35,856 nt of DNA from Prochlorococcus sp. AG-463-F15 (GCA_003211755.1 QCRS01000007.1:1-35856); one strand, 5' to 3'; positions 9,281 to 18,996 are shown, counted from the stretch's first letter. The notes: generated by a model from the letters alone, not told the origin. Numbers and translations: made by a program.

Positions 9281-9880
9281 TTAATTGATTTCTGCAGTAA
9301 AGGGAGTGCTCCATCGGGCTCTGGTTTCTTTGTTGAAAGGCGGGAGCCAGTTTCTTATGAGCTGTTGCTCAAGCTGTCTTCGTTTCTTAGTGTCCTCCGG
9401 GACATCAGACCAGAAACGAATACTTAATTGATTTTTAATTTCTGCATTACCCAGAGCTTCAGAATAAGCTGATAGGTAAGCTTTGCAGTCATGGTCCCCT
9501 TTCCATCTTTGTTCTGCAGCAATTGTTTCTCCTATATAAAGCAATAAGTGGGAGTTACAATTTTCGAGTCGATCCATAACCAAATATATTGCAGGACCAA
9601 GTGTCTGAGCCTTTGGCCATCTCCAGAAGCTCAAAGGAAGAGGTGTAAGTTTTAGGGGGTCAAAATTGTCAAAAGAAGTTTGTTCGCCATCTTTGAAAAA
9701 AGAACCTTGCTGATGGCTTTGGGCAACTCCTTTAAAAAGATTCGATTGATAATTTTGAATTCTCTTTTGCCAACTCCTTAAGAGGTCTTTGCTCAAGCTG
9801 ATTTCTTGATCAGTTGGGGAGGTGCCATTAATGGATCCATCGTTAAGGAATAATTTGCGTTGGCCTTTGGGGGTTTTCAT
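9281..9880 (-). CDS. GIY-YIG domain protein, probable nuclease
   Basis: This is a 199-aa protein with a GIY-YIG-like core in its C-terminal half. AIYLV stands for the GIY strand and LLYIGET for the YIG strand. An Arg follows in EQRWKGDH at the place of the usual catalytic arginine, and LEQQLIRNWLPPFNKE holds the Glu and the Asn expected at the end of the fold. The first 80 or so residues are hydrophilic, rich in Gln and Lys, and match nothing I know. Because the active-site residues appear intact, DNA or RNA cleavage is plausible, but the substrate is unknown. It lies immediately upstream of pepA on the same strand and diverges from the DUF1825 gene. Confidence 0.75.
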   Translation of the reverse strand: MKTPKGQRKLFLNDGSINGTSPTDQEISLSKDLLRSWQKRIQNYQSNLFKGVAQSHQQGSFFKDGEQTSFDNFDPLKLTPLPLSFWRWPKAQTLGPAIYLVMDRLENCNSHLLLYIGETIAAEQRWKGDHDCKAYLSAYSEALGNAEIKNQLSIRFWSDVPEDTKKRRQLEQQLIRNWLPPFNKETRARWSTPFTAEIN

Positions 9881-10062
9881 TGGTCTGGTTTCCCTACTTC
9901 CTTTTATCCAAAATTGTGAGCAGAATTGTTTGAAATTGTTTTAAAGGACCCTGCGAAATTTCAGTCACTATCATGGCGGACTCGATCAGGCTTTGAACTT
10001 CTAAAGATGATTCGTTCTACTTTTGTGGCTAAGAAGCTGCGCAATCCAATTGAATTAATTGA

Positions 10063-10069
10063 AAGGAGG
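10063..10069 (+). promoter_or_regulatory. Shine-Dalgarno sequence fixing the DUF1825 start
   Basis: AAGGAGG ends 4 nt before the ATG at 10074. It selects that ATG over an in-frame TTG at 10059. It is one of only two strong ribosome binding sites in the window. Confidence 0.75.
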
Positions 10070-10073
10070 CAAT

Positions 10074-10400
10074 ATGCCGTTCTTTGAATCAGAGATTGTT
10101 CAGGAGGAAGCTAAGAGGCTCTTTAATGATTATCAGGAACTTATGAAGCTTGGCTCTGATTATGGGAAATTTGATCGTGAGGGTAAAAAAATGTTTATCG
10201 ACACTATGGAAGCCTTAATGGAACGCTATAGGGTATTCATGAAGAGATTTGAGCTCTCTGAAGACTTTCAAGCAAAAATGACTGTTGAGCAGCTGAGGAC
10301 TCAACTTGGTCAATTTGGTATTACGCCTGAACAGATGTTTGATCAGATGAATACGACCTTGGCAAGGATGAAATCTCAACTTGAACAGTCATCTGGTTGA
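10074..10400 (+). CDS. DUF1825 family protein
   Basis: This 108-aa helical protein starts MPFFESEIVQEEAKRLF and is typical of the cyanobacterial DUF1825 family, whose function is unknown to me. It has no membrane segment or signal peptide. It is rich in Met, Glu, Lys and Gln with a regular heptad-like pattern (EALMERYRVFMKRFELSEDF), suggesting a helical bundle. The start is the ATG at 10074, set by a strong AAGGAGG. It lies 47 bp before tyrS. Confidence 0.85.
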   Translation: MPFFESEIVQEEAKRLFNDYQELMKLGSDYGKFDREGKKMFIDTMEALMERYRVFMKRFELSEDFQAKMTVEQLRTQLGQFGITPEQMFDQMNTTLARMKSQLEQSSG

Positions 10401-10447
10401 GTTGATTCTGGGCACGTACGATCTTCTCATCTAAATAAGATTTCTCT

Positions 10448-11698
10448 ATGCTGGGGAAGACAAGCTCATTACCTGCATGGCTGAAAAGGGGAGTAGCAGA
10501 TCTTTTCCCTGAAGGGACCAGCGACGAACTAGAGAAGAATCTGGCTTTACGTCTAAATGAGTCCTCAAAAGAACAAAAGCCTTTGCGAATAAAGCTAGGG
10601 ATTGACCCAACTTCTAGTGAGATTCATTTAGGACATAGCATTCTTTTTCGCAAGCTTCGAGCTTTTCAAGATGCAGGCCATACCGCAGTTTTGATTATTG
10701 GAGATTTCACAGCTCGTATTGGTGACCCATCAGGAAAAAGCAAAACGAGAGTTCAGTTAACTTCTGCGCAGGTCGAACAAAATGCAAAAACTTATTTAGA
10801 ACAACTTGGTTTCGGAAAGTCATCTGAAACATCCTTGTTGGATTTCACGACACCTGGGCGGTTAGAAATTCGCCGAAATAGTGAGTGGTTGGCTGAACTT
10901 GATCTTGCTCAAATTATTGATTTGCTGAGTAACGCCACTGTCGGACAGATGCTTGCCAAGGAGGACTTTGGGACTCGAGCTGATTCTGGAATACCTATTT
11001 CTTTGCATGAGTTTCTTTATCCACTTCTTCAGGGGTTTGACTCTGTGGCTGTTAATGCTGATATTGAACTTGGTGGAACTGACCAAAAATTCAATGTTGC
11101 AATGGGTAGAGATTTGCAGCGACACTTCAATCAAAGGCAGCAGTTTGGATTGCTGTTGCCAATTTTGACTGGTTTGGATGGAGTACAGAAAATGAGTAAA
11201 AGTCTAGGAAATACAGTAGGGATTAATGAAGACCCACTTTCGATGTATTCAAAATTGGAGAAGGTACCTGATGCACTCGTGATTAGCTACATGATGCTTT
11301 TAACTGATTTGGATATACAAAAGAGCTTGCCTGAAAACCTAAGAGATAGGCAGAAAGCTATGGCTTTAGCTGTTACTGCAAACTTTCATGGTGCATCTGT
11401 GGCGGAGGCAGCCCAGATTGCTGCTGGACGATTGGTTTTAGGTGTTGGGAATTTAATGGACAATGTCGCTGAAGTATCTATCTCAGCTGTAACTTTCCCA
11501 ACTAAAGCATTTTATTTTCTTAGTGCTATTGGTTTATGTTCAAGTAGCAGTGAAGCGAGACGGCAGATTCAAGGAGGGGCAGTTCGTCTTGATGGACAGA
11601 AAATTTTGGATCCAAACTTTGAATTCATTGATAGCAATGCATTGCTCGGTAAAGTTGTTCAAATTGGAAAGAAAACTTTTCGAAGACTTGTAGTTTGA
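10448..11698 (+). CDS. tyrS: Tyrosyl-tRNA synthetase
   Basis: This class I synthetase charges tRNA-Tyr. The HIGH signature appears as IHLGH within [15 protein letters not shown], and KMSKS in [31 protein letters not shown] is the tyrosine-binding region. A C-terminal S4 RNA-binding domain ([19 protein letters not shown]) covers about residues 355-416. The N-terminal layout ([26 protein letters not shown]) is that of the TyrRS type 2 subfamily. Length 416 aa is normal. Confidence 0.96.
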   Translation: MLGKTSSLPAWLKRGVADLFPEGTSDELEKNLALRLNESSKEQKPLRIKLGIDPTSSEIHLGHSILFRKLRAFQDAGHTAVLIIGDFTARIGDPSGKSKTRVQLTSAQVEQNAKTYLEQLGFGKSSETSLLDFTTPGRLEIRRNSEWLAELDLAQIIDLLSNATVGQMLAKEDFGTRADSGIPISLHEFLYPLLQGFDSVAVNADIELGGTDQKFNVAMGRDLQRHFNQRQQFGLLLPILTGLDGVQKMSKSLGNTVGINEDPLSMYSKLEKVPDALVISYMMLLTDLDIQKSLPENLRDRQKAMALAVTANFHGASVAEAAQIAAGRLVLGVGNLMDNVAEVSISAVTFPTKAFYFLSAIGLCSSSSEARRQIQGGAVRLDGQKILDPNFEFIDSNALLGKVVQIGKKTFRRLVV

Positions 11699-11724
11699 TC
11701 AATTATCTAAAAATTTAATTACTT

Positions 11725-12447
11725 ATGCTCAACGATTCAACTGAGAAACTGATTCTTGCTCTAGATGGAATGGACACGACTCAGGCCTTAGGCTTGATTA
11801 AAAAGTTGCCTAATTTGCGCTGGGTTAAAGTTGGTCTGGAGTTATTTATTAGCGCTGGACCAGAAGTGATTTTGGTTTTAAGAGACGCTGGATTAAGGGT
11901 CTTTCTAGATTTAAAGTTTCATGATATTCCCATTACTATGGCAGCAGCTTGTAAACAAGCTGCTCGATTGGGAGCAGAATTAATTACGGTTCATGCCTGT
12001 GCAGGAATTAATGCACTTAAGCAGGCAAATGTGGCCGCTTTTGAGGGTGCACTAGAGAAAGGATTACCAGGTCCAACTCTTTTGGCAGTTACGGTTCTTA
12101 CAAGTTGGGATGCCAAGCGCTTCGCTGGAGAACTTCTTATTAATCAGCCTTTAGAAAAAAGAGTCGAATTACTGGCTAATTTGGCGCAAGAAGCGGGATT
12201 GAGAGGTTGCGTTTGCTCTCCTTTAGAAGTTAAAGCTTTACGCAATCTCATCCCTAAGCCCTTTGAGTTTGTGACTCCTGGAATAAGACCTAAAGGGTTT
12301 TCTCTTGGAGATCAGTTGAGGGTCATGAGCCCAATAGAAGCTTTTAATGCTGGAGCAACAAGGATAGTCATAGGAAGACCAATTACGAGATCTAATGACC
12401 CTGTTGGCGCATTTGAAGGTATATGCCGTCAGTTAGAGAATGCTTAG
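11725..12447 (+). CDS. pyrF: Orotidine 5'-phosphate decarboxylase
   Basis: PyrF decarboxylates OMP to UMP in pyrimidine synthesis. The catalytic signature DLKFHDIP is present, preceded by VKVGLELF. The C-terminal phosphate-binding loop reads [12 protein letters not shown]. Length 240 aa is typical of the short monofunctional bacterial enzyme. It follows tyrS by 26 bp. Its stop codon overlaps the stop of the convergent plsY by 4 bp, so there is no room for a separate terminator. Confidence 0.96.
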   Translation: MLNDSTEKLILALDGMDTTQALGLIKKLPNLRWVKVGLELFISAGPEVILVLRDAGLRVFLDLKFHDIPITMAAACKQAARLGAELITVHACAGINALKQANVAAFEGALEKGLPGPTLLAVTVLTSWDAKRFAGELLINQPLEKRVELLANLAQEAGLRGCVCSPLEVKALRNLIPKPFEFVTPGIRPKGFSLGDQLRVMSPIEAFNAGATRIVIGRPITRSNDPVGAFEGICRQLENA

Positions 12448-13064
12448 CGAGATCGCCCGATTTTTGGCTCTTTGCCAACCAACAACCTCTGCAAATTACT
12501 TCTGTGCCTCCAAAGAACTATTGCCATAGTGATTACGCTTAAAGCTAAGTAGGCAATACGAAAATCATTTTCTTCGAAACTTAAAACCATCAGAAAGGGA
12601 AGGCTTATTGCGGCAACAACGCTAGATAATGAGACGATTCGACTAAAGCTCAGAACTGTAAGAAAGATGCCGAAACAAGCCATTCCAACTTGCCAGGTAA
12701 GACCTAAAAGCATTCCTAAACCAGTCGCAACAGCTTTCCCTCCCCTCCAGCCAAGCCAAACAGGCCAAATATGCCCAACTAGAGCTGTTAAGCCTGCTGC
12801 GACTTGCCAATAATCATTTAGGAGAAATTTCCTTGCAATTAGAACAGGAATTGCTCCTTTGATTACATCTAGTAAAAAAACTATTAAAGCTGGCCATTTC
12901 CCAACATGGCGGAGAACATTTGTTGCTCCAGTTGACCCTGAGCCTTGTTGACGTAAATCAATACCTGCAAGCCATTGGCCAGCCAAATATCCATTTGGCG
13001 TAGATCCGAGAAGGTAACCAAATCCAAGGATCAAGATTCCCGATGTTTCAGAAAAGAAATGCAT
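12444..13064 (-). CDS. plsY: Acyl-phosphate:glycerol-3-phosphate acyltransferase PlsY
   Basis: PlsY is a polytopic inner-membrane enzyme that makes lysophosphatidic acid from acyl-phosphate and glycerol-3-phosphate, the first acylation of membrane glycerolipid synthesis. Family motifs are [12 protein letters not shown] (motif 1), [14 protein letters not shown], and [19 protein letters not shown] (motif 2, glycine-rich). Hydrophobic segments occur about every 35-40 residues, consistent with five to seven helices. Length is 206 aa. The ATG shares one base with the TAA of the upstream DUF3086 gene (TAATG), so it is the last gene of a coupled minus-strand run. Confidence 0.95.
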   Translation of the reverse strand: MHFFSETSGILILGFGYLLGSTPNGYLAGQWLAGIDLRQQGSGSTGATNVLRHVGKWPALIVFLLDVIKGAIPVLIARKFLLNDYWQVAAGLTALVGHIWPVWLGWRGGKAVATGLGMLLGLTWQVGMACFGIFLTVLSFSRIVSLSSVVAAISLPFLMVLSFEENDFRIAYLALSVITMAIVLWRHRSNLQRLLVGKEPKIGRSR

Positions 13065-14083
13065 TACAGAAGTTCTTCCTCTTCATATAGCTCTTCTGGT
13101 TCGGCCGCAAAAGCTAGCCAAAGTGGAAATTGTAGAACTGGGATTTCCACACTTTGCTCTGCAGCATCTATAAGAATCAATGGAACATCCCCTTTTTCTT
13201 CTAGTCGATCAGCACGCTCTAGGACACCATTAGACCGTTCGAATAGAACTATGCCACTGTTTGGTCCGAAGTCCTCTCTTTCTAGCCCTAATGCATCTTG
13301 AAGCCCTCGCCTCCATTCTCCAAGGCGTTCAGGTTGGCTCGCTAATACAAGAGTTTGAAAGTGATCTCCATAAAGTTCTCCAAGAATAGAGATCAAAGCA
13401 GCACTTACAAGAACATTTTTGGATCTACTTCCTCTACTTGGTTGAGCTCCTCTTCCACCCATACTGAAGAACCAGTCTTCGAGAAGCCCAATATCTTTTG
13501 ATGCAAGGCTGCGGCGCAACTTCCAGGGTTCAGCATAAAAATCTGGTTGGCCAAGAAATTGTTCTAGGCATTGTCGGATTAGGTCTTCGTCAGGCTTGAA
13601 AGTATCTGCTATAGCAATAATTTGACCAGAGACTTCTTCCTTAGTTTCATTGGTTTTATTATTGTCAAGCGGAGAGGGTTGAAGAACAACTGGTTGCACT
13701 ACTAATTCAAGTTGTTCAGCTGATTGAGCAAGGTTCTGGAGAGCACCTGTTAGGTAATCCTGGAAACCTTTTACGTGTCTTGCTATTGAATCAGATTGCC
13801 CTGTGAAGGTTGCGTTGATTTCTTTTTGAAGTTCAGATTTTCGATTTGAGAGTTCTTTTATCTCTTCGTTAAGTTCATTTCGCTTGCATTCAAGCTCTTT
13901 TAAAGCGACTTCTATTAGAGAAGAAATATTATTTTGTTCTGAATTAGCTTGGATAGACTCACTGGAGGGTTCTATTGGATCCAATAAAGACTTACTAACT
14001 TCTTTTATTACAGGTTTGCATTCATTCACAGCAGACTTTTCTGCTTGGGGCTCTTGTGGGGGAGGGAGAAAGTTTTCAGACAT
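13064..14083 (-). CDS. DUF3086 family protein with coiled coil
   Basis: This is a 339-aa cytoplasmic protein of a cyanobacterial family of unknown function. The first 55 residues are disordered and proline/serine-rich. Residues about 58-95 form a strong coiled coil (ALKELECKRNELNEEIKEL onward). The C-terminal 180 residues are a globular domain with WKLRRSLASKDIGLLEDWFFSMGGRG and ALISILGELYGDHF, ending in an acidic tail. The TAA overlaps the plsY ATG by one base, and the gene sits 20 bp behind DUF3119. Its fixed place with MlaE and PlsY suggests a link to membrane lipid handling; that is inference. Confidence 0.85.
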   Translation of the reverse strand: MSENFLPPPQEPQAEKSAVNECKPVIKEVSKSLLDPIEPSSESIQANSEQNNISSLIEVALKELECKRNELNEEIKELSNRKSELQKEINATFTGQSDSIARHVKGFQDYLTGALQNLAQSAEQLELVVQPVVLQPSPLDNNKTNETKEEVSGQIIAIADTFKPDEDLIRQCLEQFLGQPDFYAEPWKLRRSLASKDIGLLEDWFFSMGGRGAQPSRGSRSKNVLVSAALISILGELYGDHFQTLVLASQPERLGEWRRGLQDALGLEREDFGPNSGIVLFERSNGVLERADRLEEKGDVPLILIDAAEQSVEIPVLQFPLWLAFAAEPEELYEEEELL

Positions 14084-14103
14084 TAATCATGAAGACTCCA
14101 ATA

Positions 14104-14541
14104 TCAATTAGGAGGGCTTGGGAGGTCTTCCCTTGGAGTTTCAAGAGCCCCAACTCTTAGCTTTAACTGACTTTCTAGAGCGATTGGGTCAAAAAGGATT
14201 GGTAAGAGGTGCGGACTGGCTTCTTCTCGGAAGTAAAGGATTCCAGGTAGTTGTGGCAATAAAAGTCTCCATGCTAGCCAGCTTTTAAAAGGGAAGCGAC
14301 GTAATTCACGTCCTAATTGCCAAACAACTAGATCATTGGCAGTGAACTCCACGCGCAAAATGAACGATTGAATCAAAAGAAACAGTCCAAAACCAGTTAC
14401 TACTATCGATGGCCATGGAGTACTACCAGGTAGTGCTAGTAAAGGAAGGCCTAGTAAAGTTATAAGCAAAGGTAAACGATAAAAAGGTTTTAGGACCACA
14501 CTTTTAGAAGGGTCTAATTGGGTTTGAGAGTTAATAGACAT
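14104..14541 (-). CDS. DUF3119 family membrane protein
   Basis: This 145-aa protein has two close hydrophobic segments near residues 22-60 (FYRLPLLITLLGLPLLALPG, then WPSIVVTGFGLFLLIQSFI). A soluble PH-like stretch follows: VEFTANDLVVWQLGRELRRF, then WLAWRLLLPQLPGILYFRE. The start is the ATG at 14541, whose A is also the last base of the mlaE TGA (TGATG). A longer frame reaching 14670 only reads antisense-like, Cys- and Arg-rich sequence inside mlaE. The membrane hairpin followed by a PH-like domain resembles bacterial PH/DUF304-type proteins. Function is unknown. Confidence 0.82.
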   Translation of the reverse strand: MSINSQTQLDPSKSVVLKPFYRLPLLITLLGLPLLALPGSTPWPSIVVTGFGLFLLIQSFILRVEFTANDLVVWQLGRELRRFPFKSWLAWRLLLPQLPGILYFREEASPHLLPILFDPIALESQLKLRVGALETPREDLPSPPN

Positions 14542-15287
14542 CAGCCGAATAGGACTTGGGTTAGCAAAACATCCACCAAAGAAACAGTGACAAGAGTCAT
14601 TACTACGGCTCCTGTAGTACTGGTTCCGACTTCTTTTGGACCACCTTGTGTAGTTAGACCCCAGCCACATGCTATGACTGCAATCAGAAGGCCAAACACT
14701 ACTGCTTTTATGAGCATGAATGGTAAATCACTAAGAACTAGCCAGTCTCGAACGGAATTCCAGAAAACTCCTGGGGGGATTTGATAAAGGGCAGTGCTAC
14801 TAATTTGCCCACTCCAAAGAGCAACACTAAAAAACAACAAACATTGCACAGGCGCCATAATTACCATTGCTATTACCCTAGGTACAACGAGATATTCCAC
14901 TGGATCTGTACGTAACATCGTTATTGCATCAATTTGCTCAGTAACTTTCATTGTCCCAAGTTGCGCGGCATATGCCGTTGCGACTTTCCCCGTGAGGAGT
15001 GTTGCCGTCAATAATGGGGCAATTTCTCTAGCCATACCAATAGCCAAAAGACCTCCTACCTGAGATCCAACTCCTTGCCTACTTAGTTCCGCGGCAACTT
15101 GTATATTGAATACTGTGCCAGCTGCTATTCCTGTAATAAGAACAATTAGGAAGCTGCCTGGACCTGCTTCTAAAAGTTGATCGGATAGGTCGATCTTATT
15201 GATTCGACCTCTTGATGTTGCAGCTACTGCTTGCCCTCCAATAATCAGGCTGCTTCCAAGTCTTTTTAGCCAGCGTGGAGTCTTCAT
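14541..15287 (-). CDS. mlaE: MlaE-family ABC transporter permease
   Basis: This 248-aa permease belongs to the MlaE/TGD1 family, which moves phospholipids between envelope membranes in Gram-negatives and between ER and thylakoid-facing membranes in plastids. Hydrophobic helices alternate with conserved phrases such as GAAGTVFNIQ-type text (here GIAAGTVFNIQVAAELSRQG), GGLLAIGMAREIAPLLTATLL and MKVTEQIDAITMLRTDPVEYL, the family coupling region. Its MlaF-type ATPase and MlaD-type MCE partner are not in this window. It begins with an ATGA overlap on the upstream MFS gene and ends with a TGATG overlap on DUF3119. Confidence 0.9.
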   Translation of the reverse strand: MKTPRWLKRLGSSLIIGGQAVAATSRGRINKIDLSDQLLEAGPGSFLIVLITGIAAGTVFNIQVAAELSRQGVGSQVGGLLAIGMAREIAPLLTATLLTGKVATAYAAQLGTMKVTEQIDAITMLRTDPVEYLVVPRVIAMVIMAPVQCLLFFSVALWSGQISSTALYQIPPGVFWNSVRDWLVLSDLPFMLIKAVVFGLLIAVIACGWGLTTQGGPKEVGTSTTGAVVMTLVTVSLVDVLLTQVLFG

Positions 15288-16684
15288 GAATATTTGACTT
15301 TTTGTTGTTTACCCCTTTCATCCCAACGTCGCATAATCAGTATTCCTGTTCCAACAAGCAAGGCTGGTATTAAGCCCATACAGATTCGAATTGTTATTTG
15401 TGCGGTATTTGGCTGTTCAAGGCATTCGATTAACTCTTTGCAATTGATAGCTGATCTGTAACCAGACCATGAAAGAAGTACCCCAAGTAGTTGAACGCTA
15501 ATCCCAATGCCAAGCTTTTGAATTAAAACCATCCAAGCGGTATAAATTCCCGCTGGCTTTTCGGGGTCTTCGTCAATCGCATCTGGTAATAGTGACCAAG
15601 GGATGAGATAGGCAGTAGAGGCTCCAAATCCAACCATTAAAATTACTATTATTAGTGCAATCATCTTTAGACTATCTAAGTTATCAACTGAAAATAAAAT
15701 TAAGCCAGTCGAAGATTGAGAAAGTGGTGGAAGAATCATAGCGAGAGTGCAAGCGATTATCCATAATCCGCCACCCCAATAGAGGGCTGATATTCTCCCG
15801 AACTTATTTGAATAAAAACTCCAAACTTGAAGTCCTACTAATGCACTGATTTGAAAAGGAATAGGTATCCATTTTGAGATTTCTGTGGGTACGTTCATGA
15901 CTTCCTCGAGATATATCAGAGAAACTGTTTGCATGAGTTGAAGACCACACCAGAGAAGTAGATAAAGACAAATAACTTGCAGAAAGCGCCGATTTCGAAG
16001 AATTCTCTTAAGTTGCAGCCTAAAAGTTTCACGTTTGCTAATTGGTTTTCTTGCTTTTTTTGCAAAAGGAGCTAACCCCCAACATGAGACCAAGGTGGCA
16101 ATAGTTGCTATCGCTCCAGTGATCTTTCCCATTGAGGTATAGCCAGCATTGCTCTCCGAGAGGAGCCTGGCTGCAATTACAAGCCCGCTTAAACCAGCCA
16201 AAATTGAACCAGTGAATCTCGCGGCATTTAATCTTGTGCGAATACTTGTCTCTTCTGTGAGCTCAGTTGATAAAGCAGCGAAGGGCAAATTCACACATGT
16301 GTATGCGGTCATTAGCAGTACTGCCATAAAAATGTAATAAGTCGTTTTTTGGGTTATATCTCCGGGTGGTACCCACCACATTGCTGCAAGAGTTATTCCA
16401 AGGGGCATGGCTGCCCCCATCATCCAAGGCAGTCTTGGTCCCCAACGAGTATTTGTGTGGTCGCTCATCCATCCGATTAGCGGGTCATTAATTGCATCCC
16501 ACAGCTTTATGACCATTAAAATCGAGCCTGCAAGAACAGCTGGTAGACCTGCGTTCCCTATAAAGAATGGAAATAAGTAAAAACCTAGTTGTGTTGCCGC
16601 CAAGCCGGTCCCAGCATCTCCAAGTCCATAAGACAGCATTAGCCTTCTTCGGGCTCCCTTCTTGAGCGGTGTGGATTTGATCAA
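15284..16684 (-). CDS. MFS transporter of the GPH/MelB type
   Basis: This 466-aa polytopic protein has about 12 hydrophobic helices. Its N-terminal signature SYGLGDAGTGLAATQL, then LWDAINDPLIGWMSDHT and RWGPRLPWM, marks the glycoside-pentoside-hexuronide:cation symporter family; the Asp in DAINDP matches the cation-site region of MelB. The usual label would be sugar symporter. However, the same fold family includes the lysophospholipid carrier MFSD2A, and the gene is coupled by a 4-nt overlap to an MlaE lipid permease, so a lipid-like substrate is a real alternative. It is the first gene of the run; the 86 bp ahead of it hold its likely promoter. Confidence 0.85.
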   Translation of the reverse strand: MIKSTPLKKGARRRLMLSYGLGDAGTGLAATQLGFYLFPFFIGNAGLPAVLAGSILMVIKLWDAINDPLIGWMSDHTNTRWGPRLPWMMGAAMPLGITLAAMWWVPPGDITQKTTYYIFMAVLLMTAYTCVNLPFAALSTELTEETSIRTRLNAARFTGSILAGLSGLVIAARLLSESNAGYTSMGKITGAIATIATLVSCWGLAPFAKKARKPISKRETFRLQLKRILRNRRFLQVICLYLLLWCGLQLMQTVSLIYLEEVMNVPTEISKWIPIPFQISALVGLQVWSFYSNKFGRISALYWGGGLWIIACTLAMILPPLSQSSTGLILFSVDNLDSLKMIALIIVILMVGFGASTAYLIPWSLLPDAIDEDPEKPAGIYTAWMVLIQKLGIGISVQLLGVLLSWSGYRSAINCKELIECLEQPNTAQITIRICMGLIPALLVGTGILIMRRWDERGKQQKVKYS

Positions 16685-16770
16685 GCTCTTTAAAAGGTTC
16701 CGCGCAACGTCATAATGCAGTGGTACTTAAAAGAAGGTCCACCCTTTCTCGATGGTCTTTCTTTCTTAGT

Positions 16771-16841
<71 letters not shown>

Positions 16842-16855
16842 TAATTATTTTGAAA

Positions 16856-18928
16856 TTAGAGCTGCACTTTTGAGGCATATTGTTTAGAGAGCAAAACAAC
16901 AAGACTTTTGCTTTCTAGCTCAATGATTGTTTGGTCCAGTTGCGCTGTTGGAGTTGTTAGATCATTTGGACTTGCAATGGCTGTATTTAGCAAGACCTCC
17001 CAAGAAGAAAGTGGAGTTGGCAATTCAAAAACCATTGCTTTGCTATATGCGTTCAATCCCATCCACATCACAGCCCCTTTTGAACCTTGATTAATGCTGT
17101 AACTAATAGTGTGAGACCAATGCCCCCAGTCTGGCTTGTTAGTTTTAATGCCATGCCACTCGACCCAAAAGGCTTCTGGGCTCTTTTCGCAAATGTTTTT
17201 AGTTTCAGTAGGCAGATTTGTAGGGTTAAATAATTGGGGGAGTATTCGACGAACAATTAACAACTTTTTTACAAATTGGTGTAAGTCAAGGTCGCATTTG
17301 TCTGGATCCCAAATCATCCAACCAAGAGTATTATTTTGACACCAGGCATTGTTATTTCCACCTTGACTTCTCCCTACTTCGTCTCCCATCAAAAGCATTG
17401 GGATGCCAGGAGATAGTAGAAGGGAAGTAAGAAGATTCCGTTGTTGTCTTTTTCGAATCGTTGTTAATTCAGTGTCAGTAGTAGGTCCTTCTACATTGTT
17501 ATTCCAGCTGTTATTGTGATTCTCTCCATCACGATTTTTCTCTCCGTTAGCCAGATTGTGCTTAACATTGAAGCTTACTAAATCATTAAGAGTAAAGCCA
17601 TCATGCGCTGTAATGAAATTTACTGATCGCATTTGAGCATTCTGACTTTTGTAAAGATCGCTGTTACCTCTTAAACGATCTTTTAGTTGCCAAACGCTAT
17701 TTTTTTCTCCTTTCCAAAACTTGCGGAGATCATCTCTAAAGTGTCCATTCCAGGTGTTGATTTTGCTCGAAGGAAAATCTTCTAATCGATAAAGGCCTCC
17801 ACAATCCCAGGGCTCGCTAATTAGCTTTAAATCACTAAGTTTTGGGTCCGATTCGATCTCCTCGAATAATGGGGGATTATCAAGTGGGTATAGATCTTCA
17901 CCTCTGCTCAGGGCTATACCTAAATCAAATCTGAATCCATCAATGCCAAGCTCGATAGCCCAACAACGCATTGACTCAAGAATTAATTGTCTTACTAGTG
18001 GCCTATTGGCAGCAATACTATTGCCACAGCCACTTACATCAAGATATTCACCTTTTTTATTTTGATAGTAGTAAAGAGATTCATCAAAACCTCGCCAGCT
18101 GATTATGGGACCATCTTTGCCCCCTTCAGTGGTGTGGTTGTAAACCACGTCTAAAAGTACTTCTAAGCCTTGATCATGACAAGTTGCAATCAATTTTCGA
18201 ACTTGATCTCTCGCTTTTAAAGGGTCTTTTCCAACTATGTATTTTGGATGTGGAGTGAACCAGTTAAGAGGGCTATATCCCCAGTAATTTTCAACTCCTA
18301 GCGGTGCGTCAAAAGGGTCAAAAGAAAAAACAGGAAGCAATTCAATTGTTGTAATCCCAAGATCACGAAGATATGGAATTTTTTCTATTAACCCTATGAA
18401 AGTTCCTTTGTAAGGAGAATCAATTTTAGCCTCATCCCCATTGGTGAAACCTCCAAGATGTAGCTCATAGATAACACTTTTTTGCCAAGGATGCCTAGGG
18501 CGAGGGTGAGATGCAAAATCAAATTCATCTCTTTCGCACACTATTCCTTTTAAACATTCATGGATATTTGGTGAGATGCCTTTTGCTGACTTCCTTTCGT
18601 AATTATCCCAACCACTGATAGCTCTGGCGCATGGGTCTAATAAGACTTTGTTTGTATGAGGGAGATTATTTAAGTTATCTACATCACTAAAAACTCGATA
18701 GCAATAACAGGACCCAGCACCTAACCCTTCAATTTCTACATGCCAGTAGTCACCAGATTGATTTTCATGGTTCAGAGGAATGATTTGCTCTGGTTGAGTT
18801 TCTCTTTCATTCGTGAAAAGAAGTAGTTCTAAATGGCTAGCTTTAGGAGCAGCCACGCAGAAATTCACTCCTCTGCTAGTGATGGTGCTACCCAGGGGCC
18901 AAGGCTTTCCTTTATGAATTGCGCTCAC
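16856..18928 (-). CDS. glgX: Glycogen debranching enzyme / isoamylase-type (GH13)
   Basis: GlgX hydrolyses alpha-1,6 branches in glycogen. The N-terminal CBM48-like domain (residues 1-140) starts PLGSTITSRGVNFCVAAPKA. The GH13 barrel shows all four conserved regions: DVVYNHT (Asp260, His265), GFRFDLG (nucleophile Asp335), SEPWDCGG (acid Glu372) and TAHDGFTLNDLV (His442-Asp443). Length 690 aa is right for GlgX. The start ATG at 18928 lies 68 bp from the divergent MBL-like gene, and the two probably share a promoter region. In a photoautotroph it would release stored glucan in the dark. Confidence 0.95.
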   Translation of the reverse strand: MSAIHKGKPWPLGSTITSRGVNFCVAAPKASHLELLLFTNERETQPEQIIPLNHENQSGDYWHVEIEGLGAGSCYCYRVFSDVDNLNNLPHTNKVLLDPCARAISGWDNYERKSAKGISPNIHECLKGIVCERDEFDFASHPRPRHPWQKSVIYELHLGGFTNGDEAKIDSPYKGTFIGLIEKIPYLRDLGITTIELLPVFSFDPFDAPLGVENYWGYSPLNWFTPHPKYIVGKDPLKARDQVRKLIATCHDQGLEVLLDVVYNHTTEGGKDGPIISWRGFDESLYYYQNKKGEYLDVSGCGNSIAANRPLVRQLILESMRCWAIELGIDGFRFDLGIALSRGEDLYPLDNPPLFEEIESDPKLSDLKLISEPWDCGGLYRLEDFPSSKINTWNGHFRDDLRKFWKGEKNSVWQLKDRLRGNSDLYKSQNAQMRSVNFITAHDGFTLNDLVSFNVKHNLANGEKNRDGENHNNSWNNNVEGPTTDTELTTIRKRQQRNLLTSLLLSPGIPMLLMGDEVGRSQGGNNNAWCQNNTLGWMIWDPDKCDLDLHQFVKKLLIVRRILPQLFNPTNLPTETKNICEKSPEAFWVEWHGIKTNKPDWGHWSHTISYSINQGSKGAVMWMGLNAYSKAMVFELPTPLSSWEVLLNTAIASPNDLTTPTAQLDQTIIELESKSLVVLLSKQYASKVQL

Positions 18929-18996
18929 TGTGTTTCCCCCGACTAAGCAGTAAGCATTTAGCCCAAACTAATGGCTTAGGTCCTTTTAACAAACCA

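Noticed and set aside
14542-14670. 43-residue N-terminal extension of the DUF3119 protein
   Set aside because: It lies inside mlaE and is Arg/Cys/Ser-rich; the TGATG start at 14541 matches the coupling style of the operon.
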